Origin: Mycobacterium sherrisii
GTDB lineage: Bacteria; Actinomycetota; Actinomycetes; Mycobacteriales; Mycobacteriaceae
Direction of reading: 5' to 3'
Assembly (NCBI RefSeq): GCF_002102355.1
Contig: NZ_LQPT01000082.1
Location: forward strand, 1 to 64,000
Length of the DNA stretch: 64,000 bases
The translations under genes and the position numbers were made by a program. The notes beneath the pieces are model-generated. The model saw only the letters and a program-made list of their open reading frames with translations. It did not search any database and had not been told where the DNA came from. Numbering within the stretch: position 1 is the stretch's first letter; each line of letters begins with the position of its first letter. Below are positions 57,930 to 64,000 of this stretch, piece by piece.

Positions 57930-58604
57930 CTAACGCTTGCGGCGCCGCCGCGGGGCGGGCTCCAAGTCCAGATGCCACTCGCTCGCCACGGTCAACAGGG
58001 AGACGGGCGGCGGGTCGGTCAGCGTCACCACATTGCCGGCCGGATGTGCATCACCGCGTCCTTCGAACAAGGCGACGCACGGTTTGCCGTCGAGGCTGGA
58101 CGGAAAGCGTACCGCCGCGACGCCGGTATCGAACAGGTCGCCCGCGATGGTCTGCGTCACGATGCGCCGGCGCGTCGTGATCTCATGTAGGTCAAGGTGT
58201 TTCAGCCCGTGACCGACCAACAGCGTCGCGTGCCGCTGCTCTATCTGATGCCGGGTCCGCGCTTTGGTCAGATCGACCACGGGCCCCTCGAGTTCCAGCT
58301 TCGCTCGCACCAGCACGTTCTCCTGTCGCCATTTCGCGGTCACCGGGGCGGTTGCGAAATCGGCGGCGGCCGCAGGTCCATAGCGTTCGACGTGGCGTTG
58401 GCGGGCGGCGACATTTGGCCGGAAGTCGGCCAGCACTTCGCGTAGGCAGGTCAACTCCGATTCCGCCAAATACAGTGTGCGGAACCGGTGTTCGATGTCG
58501 TCGAACCGGTGGCTGAACCCGTAGAGGTGCCGGGGCGCGAAGTCGAGCGGGCTGGCGTGGTAGCCGACTCGCCAGAGGAAGTTCTCACCGGCGCCGGGGC
58601 TCAC
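57930..58604 (-). CDS. RES-domain toxin (MbcT-like)
   Basis: The 224-residue protein has the RES fold signatures: WRVGYHASPLDFAPRHLYG near the N-terminus and RTLYLAESELTCLREVLADF with the conserved Tyr and Glu. RES toxins degrade NAD+ (MbcT of M. tuberculosis is an NAD+ phosphorylase). It is longer than MbcT, with an extra Arg/Lys-rich C-terminus. ATG start overlaps the antitoxin stop (ATGA), the normal antitoxin-first order. Confidence 0.85.
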   Translation of the reverse strand: MSPGAGENFLWRVGYHASPLDFAPRHLYGFSHRFDDIEHRFRTLYLAESELTCLREVLADFRPNVAARQRHVERYGPAAAADFATAPVTAKWRQENVLVRAKLELEGPVVDLTKARTRHQIEQRHATLLVGHGLKHLDLHEITTRRRIVTQTIAGDLFDTGVAAVRFPSSLDGKPCVALFEGRGDAHPAGNVVTLTDPPPVSLLTVASEWHLDLEPAPRRRRKR

Positions 58605-58996
58605 GCCTGAAAGCTAGCGACCTGCCGCGCCGCCTGCACCACCATGGTGAAGTCCTTCGTGTCGGTCGCGGCACCCAAAACCTCCACGGGAGCTTGGTCG
58701 TCCAGCCGCGTGTTCGTCCCGAACAACCACGCCCGCGCCGTCTTGTCGTCGTAGGCCTCGACGAGCATCCGCACCACTTTGTATCCCTCGCGAAGCCGTC
58801 GTTCGGTCATCCCGTGCGGCTCGGGACCGCCTGCTCGCGCGTACCGGCCGATCTGCCTGGCGTCGGCCAGCCCGGCTATCGCGGCGGCAACCCGCTGACC
58901 CACCGTGCCTTGCAGGTATGCCGCGATGTCGCCGATCGGACGCGACGACGCCTCGATATCGAGCTGCTGCGCCGCGGACACCGTCAGAACGGGCAT
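58601..58996 (-). CDS. MbcA/ParS/Xre-type antitoxin
   Basis: The 131-residue protein has a helical N-terminal part that could bind DNA (residues 20-60) and the C-terminal MbcA/ParS toxin-binding domain, with RRLREGYKVVRMLVEAYDDKTARAWLFGTNTRLDD followed by PVEVLGAATDTKDF. The pair should neutralise and autoregulate. A direct repeat about 65 bases upstream is a candidate operator. Confidence 0.85.
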   Translation of the reverse strand: MPVLTVSAAQQLDIEASSRPIGDIAAYLQGTVGQRVAAAIAGLADARQIGRYARAGGPEPHGMTERRLREGYKVVRMLVEAYDDKTARAWLFGTNTRLDDQAPVEVLGAATDTKDFTMVVQAARQVASFQA

Positions 58997-59060
58997 TGTG
59001 CGCCTCCACGATTCGGTCTGTCCAAGTACCTCAACTCGAGACTACCACCAAGCTGCAGGC

Positions 59061-59082
59061 AAACTACACCGGAAACTACACC
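59061..59082. promoter_or_regulatory. Direct repeats upstream of the RES/MbcA-type pair, candidate operator
   Basis: AAACTACACC occurs at 59061-59070 and 59073-59082, 12 bases apart, so the two copies face nearly the same side of the helix. They lie 65 bases before the antitoxin ATG, in a short AT-richer stretch. Confidence 0.5.
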
Positions 59083-59197
59083 AACAACGGCAGCGGTGTT
59101 CGGAGGCCAAGCGGCCAGGCAATCGGTGAAGTCTCGCGGTGCGCCAGGCCAGATTGCCTGACGCCGTCGAAAACCGGTTTACGAAACCAGTTCTGGG

Positions 59198-59271
<74 letters not shown>

Positions 59272-59331
59272 CTTGAAGCCTCGACAGCCTATCGCACCCG
59301 CCCGCCGACTCGCCAAACCGCAGGCCGGAAG

Positions 59332-60438
59332 CTAGATCCAGCTGCAGTCGCGCTCGAATTCGACCAGCGCCTGCGCCGCACCGGTCAGGTCGAGCCCCTG
59401 CTCGGCGACCCACTCATCGCTGAAGTAGGTGTCGGCGTAGCGGTCGCCGCCGTCGGCGATCAGGGTGACCACCGACCCACTGCGGCCCGCGGCGACCATC
59501 TCGGCCAGCAGCCCGAACGCGCCCCATAGGTTGGTGCCCGTCGACGGTCCCACCCGGCGGCCCAGCACCGCGCTGACGTGACGGGCCGCGGCGATCGACG
59601 CCGCGTCGGGCACCGCGACCATGCGGTCGACCACCTCGGGCAGAAACGACGGCTCGACCCGCGGCCGGCCGATGCCCTCGATCCGCGACGACGCCGCCAG
59701 CACCAGGTCGTAGCGCTGCTCGGCGTAGGCCGGAAAGAACGCGGAGTTCTCGGGGTCGACAACACACAGGCCGGTGGCGTGGCGCCGGTAGCGGATGTAG
59801 CGGCCAATCGTCGCACTGGTGCCGCCAGTGCCTGCCCCCACCACGATCCATGCGGGGATGGGGTGTTGCTCGTCGCGTAGTTGGGCGAATATCGACTCGG
59901 CGATGTTGTTGTTGCCGCGCCAGTCGGTGGCCCGCTCGGCGTTGGTGAACTGATCCATGTAATGGCCGCCGGTCTCCTGCGCCAGCCGCTGCGCCTGGGC
60001 GTAGACCTCGCTGGAGTTCTGTACGAAATAGCAACGGCCGCCTTGTGATTCGATCAACGCGACCTTCGCCGAACTGGTGGCGGCGGGGACCACGGCAACG
60101 AACTGAAGGCCCAGCAGCGACGCGAAGTACGCCTCGGATATCGCCGTGGACCCCGAGGACGCCTCCACGATCGTGGTGCCCTCGCTGATCCACCCACTGC
60201 ACAGGGCGTACAAGAACAGCGAGCGCGCCAGCCGGTGTTTGAGGCTGCCGGTGATGTGCGTGGACTCGTCTTTGAGGTACAGCGCAATGTCGAGATCCGT
60301 CGACCAAGCCGAGGGCAGCGGGTACCGCAGCAGGTGCGTGTCGGCGCTGCGACGGGCATCCGCCTCGATCAGCCGGATCGCGTTGTCGGTCCAGCTTCGC
60401 GAGGCGGGGCGGACCGCGGTCTCGGTCCGGGCGTTCAA
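59332..60438 (-). CDS. cds1: PLP-dependent cysteine desulfhydrase / cysteine-synthase-like protein Cds1
   Basis: The 368-residue fold-type II PLP enzyme has the Schiff-base Lys67 in [26 protein letters not shown], and the phosphate-binding [16 protein letters not shown]. Its M. tuberculosis counterpart Rv3684 (Cds1) releases H2S from cysteine. TTG start at 60438 overlaps the stop of the metallophosphoesterase gene by 4 bases, and no later plausible start keeps the N-terminal helix, so TTG is accepted. Co-transcribed with the two upstream genes. Confidence 0.9.
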   Translation of the reverse strand: MNARTETAVRPASRSWTDNAIRLIEADARRSADTHLLRYPLPSAWSTDLDIALYLKDESTHITGSLKHRLARSLFLYALCSGWISEGTTIVEASSGSTAISEAYFASLLGLQFVAVVPAATSSAKVALIESQGGRCYFVQNSSEVYAQAQRLAQETGGHYMDQFTNAERATDWRGNNNIAESIFAQLRDEQHPIPAWIVVGAGTGGTSATIGRYIRYRRHATGLCVVDPENSAFFPAYAEQRYDLVLAASSRIEGIGRPRVEPSFLPEVVDRMVAVPDAASIAAARHVSAVLGRRVGPSTGTNLWGAFGLLAEMVAAGRSGSVVTLIADGGDRYADTYFSDEWVAEQGLDLTGAAQALVEFERDCSWI

Positions 60439-61391
60439 CGCAGCGATGCCGCGGGCTGCGAGCGGCCCCGGTCGCTGCTGGAATCACGGCCCCCCATCGG
60501 CGCGGCGATCAGCGTCAGCAGGGTCGCTTCGGGCCGGCAGCAGAACCGCACCGGCGCGAACGGCGACGTGCCCAGCCCGGCCGAGACATGCAGCTGCATG
60601 TCCGCGCCCCAGCGCGACGGCCCTTTGGCCCGGGTGCGGTCCAGGCCGCAGTTGGTCACCAAGGCTCCGTAGAACGGCAGGCATAGTTGGCCGCCGTGTG
60701 TGTGCCCGGCCATCACCAGCTGGTAGCCATCCGCGGCGAACCGGTCCAGCACCCGTGGCTCCGGCGAATGCACCAGTCCTAGGCGCAGATTCGCCGCCGG
60801 ACTGGCCGGGCCCGCGATCGTCTCGTAGCGGTCGCGGTCGATGTGCGGGTCGTCCACCCCGGCCGCGGCGACGTGCAGGCCGGCCACCTCGAATTCGCGG
60901 CGGGTGTGGGTGAGGTCGAGCCAGCCTCGCTCGGTGAAGGCTGCGCGCAGATCCTGCCAGGGCAACGGCTCACCCTTTACCCGGTGCGACGGGTTGGTCA
61001 GGTAGTTCAGCGGATTCTTCAACCGCGGCCCGAAGTAGTCGTTGCTGCCGAAGACGAACACCCCGGGCCGCGACAGCAGATCCCCTAGGGCCTGGATGAC
61101 CGCGGGAACCGCTTTGGGGTGGGCCAGGTTGTCACCGGTGTTGACGACCAGGTCCGGCTCCCAGCCGGTCAGCTCCCGCAACCAGGCCTGCTTGCGGCGT
61201 TGGTTGGGCAGCATGTGCAGATCGCTGATGTGCAGTACCCGCAACGGTGTGGAGCCCGGGGACAGGACGGGCATGGTTATCTCGCGCAGGACGAAGGCAT
61301 TGCGCTCGACCGCGGCATAACCGACACCGGCGACGGCCGAACCCAGCGCGACGGCGCCGGTGCGAATGAGGGCGGGCACAACATCAGCCAT
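60435..61391 (-). CDS. Membrane-associated metallophosphoesterase (Rv3683 homologue)
   Basis: The 318-residue protein has an N-terminal hydrophobic segment (residues 8-27) and the calcineurin-type metal motifs [29 protein letters not shown] and [10 protein letters not shown]. It resembles YaeI-type phosphodiesterases, some of which act on lipid-linked substrates; the substrate is unknown here. It lies between ponA2 and cds1 with a 44-base gap and a 4-base overlap. Confidence 0.92.
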   Translation of the reverse strand: MADVVPALIRTGAVALGSAVAGVGYAAVERNAFVLREITMPVLSPGSTPLRVLHISDLHMLPNQRRKQAWLRELTGWEPDLVVNTGDNLAHPKAVPAVIQALGDLLSRPGVFVFGSNDYFGPRLKNPLNYLTNPSHRVKGEPLPWQDLRAAFTERGWLDLTHTRREFEVAGLHVAAAGVDDPHIDRDRYETIAGPASPAANLRLGLVHSPEPRVLDRFAADGYQLVMAGHTHGGQLCLPFYGALVTNCGLDRTRAKGPSRWGADMQLHVSAGLGTSPFAPVRFCCRPEATLLTLIAAPMGGRDSSSDRGRSQPAASLR

Positions 61392-61435
61392 GCGGGCAGT
61401 TTACTGCCGGTCGCGGCCCAACAGCGCTCCCGCGG

Positions 61436-63862
61436 CTACGGAGGCGGTTGGCCGGGCGGCGGGGGCGGGGCGAGCAACGGAATGGTGATCGGCGGCAGGC
61501 CGGGGATCTCGACCACCTGGGAACCGACTGGCAACGGCGCGCCGTCCGGCGGTGGCGGCGGCGCCGGCGGAATGCCGTTGCTCACCTGGATCGTGATCAC
61601 CGAGCCGGGGATCGTGTTGCCCGACGGCGATGTCCCGACCACCTCCCCCAACTTCGCGCTGCTGTTGACGGAGTTGGTCTGGTCGGCCACCTGGAAGCCC
61701 GCGTCCTTGAGGCGGGTGCGGGCCGCATCAACGTCCATGCCGGCGACGCTGGGCACGCGTGAGCCCGGCGAGCCCTCTACGTAACGGGGATCGGTGGGGG
61801 GCAGTTTGACGTCGCCGAAATTCAGCGCGATCGGCTTCATCGCGGTGAACCAGGTGCGCGCCGGCTCGTTACCACCGTACAAGTCGCCCTCACCGCAATG
61901 GCGCAACGGCGACGAACACAGATCCGTCGGGTTGGGGGAGTCGTCGTAGATATAGTTAGCGGCCGCGTAGTGGCTGGTGAAGCCGACGAAACCGGACGAG
62001 CGGTGCGCCTCGGTGGTGCCCGTCTTGCCGGACACGGGCAGGTCCCAACCCGCGGCGCCGGCCGAGCCCGCCGCGGTGCCGCCGCCCGTAGCGTCCTTGC
62101 TCATCGCGTTGGCCAGCGTGTTCGCCAGCCCTTCGGGCACCACCTGGTCACAGGTTTCGGTGGTGACGGCGACCTCGTTGCCGTTGCGGTCGATCAGCTT
62201 GTCGATCGGGTTCGGCGGGCACCACACCCCGCCGGAGGCCAACGTGGCCGCGACGTTCGACAACTCCAACGCGTTGACCTCGATCGGGCCGAGCGTGAAC
62301 GAGCCGATGTTCTGCCGCTTGACGAAGTCGGCCAGGCTCTCGTTGCTGTCCCGGTTGTAATCGCGGGCGGTGCCGGGATCGGCGTAGGAGCGCAGTCCGA
62401 GCTTGATCGCCATGTCGACCGTGCGGGTCACGCCCACCTGCGAGATGAGTTTGGCGAACGCGGTGTTCGGCGAGGTGGCCAGCGCCTCGGTCACATTCAT
62501 CGAGCCGCGGTAGTTACCGGCGTTGACCACGCACCACGTGTCCTTGGGGCAGCCCTTCGCCCCACCGCTACCCAGGCCCTTGGCCTGGAATCGGGGCGGC
62601 ACGTCGAGGGTGGCGTTGATGCCCATCCCCATGTCCAGCGCCGCGGCGGTGGTGAAGATCTTGAACACCGACCCCGCCCCGTCGCCGACGAGCGAGAACG
62701 GTTGCGGCCGCATGGTCTGACCGGCGTCGACGTCCAGACCATAGGTGCGGTTGCTGGCCATGGCCATCACCTTGTGCGACGTCTTGCCGGGCTGGATCAC
62801 GCTCATCACGCTCGAGATGCCCGGCAGCGTCGGGCTGGCGAACTTGTCGATGGCCGCCTTGACCGGGTTCTGCACGTCCGGGTCCAGCGTTGTCCGGATC
62901 AGATAGCCGCCGCGGGCCACCTGTTCCTTACTGATGCCGGCGCGCGAGAGGTATTCCTGGACGTAATCGCAGAAGAAGGCACGGTCGCCGGCGGCGATGC
63001 AGCCGCGCGGCAGCTGGTTGGGCTGTGGCAAGACGCCCAGCGGTGTGGCCTTGGCGGCGCGCAACGCGTCGGCTTCCTGCGGGATGTTCTCGATCATCGT
63101 GTCGAGGACCAGGTTCCGCCGGGCCAGGGCGCCCTCGGGATTGGTGTAGGGGTTGAGCGCACTGGTGGACTGCACCATGCCCGCCAGCAGCGCCGCCTGC
63201 TGCCAGTTCAGATCCGAGGCATTGATGCCGAAGTAGGTCTGAGCCGCATCCTGCACGCCGAACGAGCCGTTGCCGAACGAGACGAGGTTGAGATACCGGG
63301 TCAGGATCTCTGGCTTGGTGAACGTCTTGTCGAGCGTGAGCGCCATCCGGATCTCGCGCAGCTTGCGCGCCGGGGTGGTCTCGACGGCCGCGCGTTTCTC
63401 CGCGTCGGTCTTGGCAGTCACCAAGAGTTGGTAGTTCTTGACGTACTGCTGCTCAATCGTGGAGCCACCGCGGGTGTCGACGTCGCCGGAGGCGTAGCCG
63501 GCCAACCCGGTCAGCGTGCCCTTCCAGTCGACGCCGTTGTGCTCGGCGAATCGCTTGTCCTCGATCGAGACGATGGCCAGCTTCATCGTGTTGGCGATCT
63601 TGTCGGTCGGCACCTCGAAACGACGCTGCTCATACAGCCACGCGATGGTGTTACCCTTCGCGTCGACCATCGTCGAGACGGCGGGTACCTGGCCCTCGAG
63701 GAGCTGGGCCGAACCGTTGGCGACGACCTCGGAGGCCCGGTTGGACATCAGTCCCAGCCCACCAGCCATCGGGAACATCAGTGCGGTGGCGACGATACTG
63801 GCCAGCAGACAGCATCCGGCCAGCTTGAGAATGGTGAGAGCTGCCGGTGGCCGGTCTGACAT
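61436..63862 (-). CDS. ponA2: Bifunctional penicillin-binding protein PonA2 with PASTA domain
   Basis: Class A PBP that polymerises and cross-links peptidoglycan. The 808-residue protein has one membrane anchor (about residues 12-38), a GT51 glycosyltransferase domain (VSIEDKRFAEHNGVDWKG with catalytic Glu, then GGSTIEQQYVKNYQ), a transpeptidase domain with SVFK, SPNTAFAKL and SGKTGTTEAHRSSGF, one PASTA domain (PSVAGMDVDAARTRLKDAGF) and a Pro-rich tail. Matches Rv3682 in layout and length. First gene of ponA2-metallophosphoesterase-cds1. Confidence 0.97.
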   Translation of the reverse strand: MSDRPPAALTILKLAGCCLLASIVATALMFPMAGGLGLMSNRASEVVANGSAQLLEGQVPAVSTMVDAKGNTIAWLYEQRRFEVPTDKIANTMKLAIVSIEDKRFAEHNGVDWKGTLTGLAGYASGDVDTRGGSTIEQQYVKNYQLLVTAKTDAEKRAAVETTPARKLREIRMALTLDKTFTKPEILTRYLNLVSFGNGSFGVQDAAQTYFGINASDLNWQQAALLAGMVQSTSALNPYTNPEGALARRNLVLDTMIENIPQEADALRAAKATPLGVLPQPNQLPRGCIAAGDRAFFCDYVQEYLSRAGISKEQVARGGYLIRTTLDPDVQNPVKAAIDKFASPTLPGISSVMSVIQPGKTSHKVMAMASNRTYGLDVDAGQTMRPQPFSLVGDGAGSVFKIFTTAAALDMGMGINATLDVPPRFQAKGLGSGGAKGCPKDTWCVVNAGNYRGSMNVTEALATSPNTAFAKLISQVGVTRTVDMAIKLGLRSYADPGTARDYNRDSNESLADFVKRQNIGSFTLGPIEVNALELSNVAATLASGGVWCPPNPIDKLIDRNGNEVAVTTETCDQVVPEGLANTLANAMSKDATGGGTAAGSAGAAGWDLPVSGKTGTTEAHRSSGFVGFTSHYAAANYIYDDSPNPTDLCSSPLRHCGEGDLYGGNEPARTWFTAMKPIALNFGDVKLPPTDPRYVEGSPGSRVPSVAGMDVDAARTRLKDAGFQVADQTNSVNSSAKLGEVVGTSPSGNTIPGSVITIQVSNGIPPAPPPPPDGAPLPVGSQVVEIPGLPPITIPLLAPPPPPGQPPP

Positions 63863-64000
63863 GCGTACAGGGTAACCGCCGTTTCTTAGCCGTCGCGTTC
63901 CGAATCCGCTGTGCGGATCGACAGGCCGTGAGCAGCGTCTTTGCCGTTGGTGCGCAGCCCGTTTTGCAATTGGTAGACATATCAGCTACTCAAATCGGGT
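63863..64000. other. Upstream region of ponA2 at the right edge
   Basis: AT-rich towards the right end. In M. tuberculosis the divergent neighbour of ponA2 is whiB4; its coding region would begin outside this window. I see no gene start inside it. Confidence 0.5.

Noticed and set aside
63651-63980. Minus-strand frame of 109 codons across the ponA2 start
   Set aside because: It overlaps the 5' end of ponA2 in another frame, has no family features, and ponA2 is certain.

Overview
This is high-G+C DNA from a Mycobacterium, most likely a slow grower other than M. tuberculosis. From about 12.4 kb to the right edge, the gene order follows the M. tuberculosis Rv3717 to Rv3682 block read backwards: ami1, ybaB/ebfC, recR, gatD-murT, dnaQ, leuA, ask-asd, egtA-E, glpK, the moxR2 cluster, yqeY, rsfB, tRNA-Pro, cds1, a metallophosphoesterase and ponA2. 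Species-specific insertions interrupt it. The genus call rests on this synteny, the ergothioneine operon, F420-type enzymes, frequent GTG/TTG starts and MIRU-like tandem repeats; gene lengths in M. tuberculosis are quoted from memory.

Layout. 1-11979 (-): the first three modules and part of a fourth of a very large non-ribosomal peptide synthetase; its end lies outside the window. 12.4-17.9 kb: cell-wall and DNA-maintenance genes (Ami1 amidase, nucleoid protein, RecR, MurT/GatD peptidoglycan amidation pair, DnaQ-like exonuclease). 18-23.6 kb: leucine and aspartate-family amino-acid synthesis, with a candidate leucine attenuator ahead of leuA. 23.6-27.5 kb: two His/Gly/Pro-rich membrane paralogues, a monofunctional catalase and a PknH_C-like secreted protein. 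27.6-33 kb: the complete, translationally coupled egtABCDE ergothioneine operon, followed by a second glutamate-cysteine-ligase-like gene. 34.8-45 kb: glpK, a PadR regulator with a Gly/Phe-rich N-terminus, and the RDD / SpoIIM / DUF58 / MoxR / DUF4350 / DUF4129 membrane-stress cluster.

45-57 kb is a stress-response region: an F420 LLM oxidoreductase and a UsfY-like gene, each behind a SigF-type promoter candidate; a DJ-1/PfpI protein; a triad of HemK2-like methyltransferase, CDGSH iron-sulfur protein and haem-oxygenase-like di-iron protein; and a stressosome operon (RsbR, RsbS, RsbT, two PP2C phosphatases, one carrying its own RsbW-like kinase domain) divergent from the anti-anti-sigma factor rsfB. 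It is followed by a DCC-family gene broken by one TGA and a RES/MbcA-type toxin-antitoxin pair. 59-64 kb holds tRNA-Pro(CGG), Cds1, a metallophosphoesterase and PonA2.

The most unusual items are the stressosome linked to rsfB, the methyltransferase/CDGSH/haem-oxygenase-like triad, the NRPS with near-identical adenylation pockets, the tandem repeat inserted in murT, and a leaderless leucine-rich leader peptide before leuA. The first 28 bases contain only A and C and may be a contig-end artefact.
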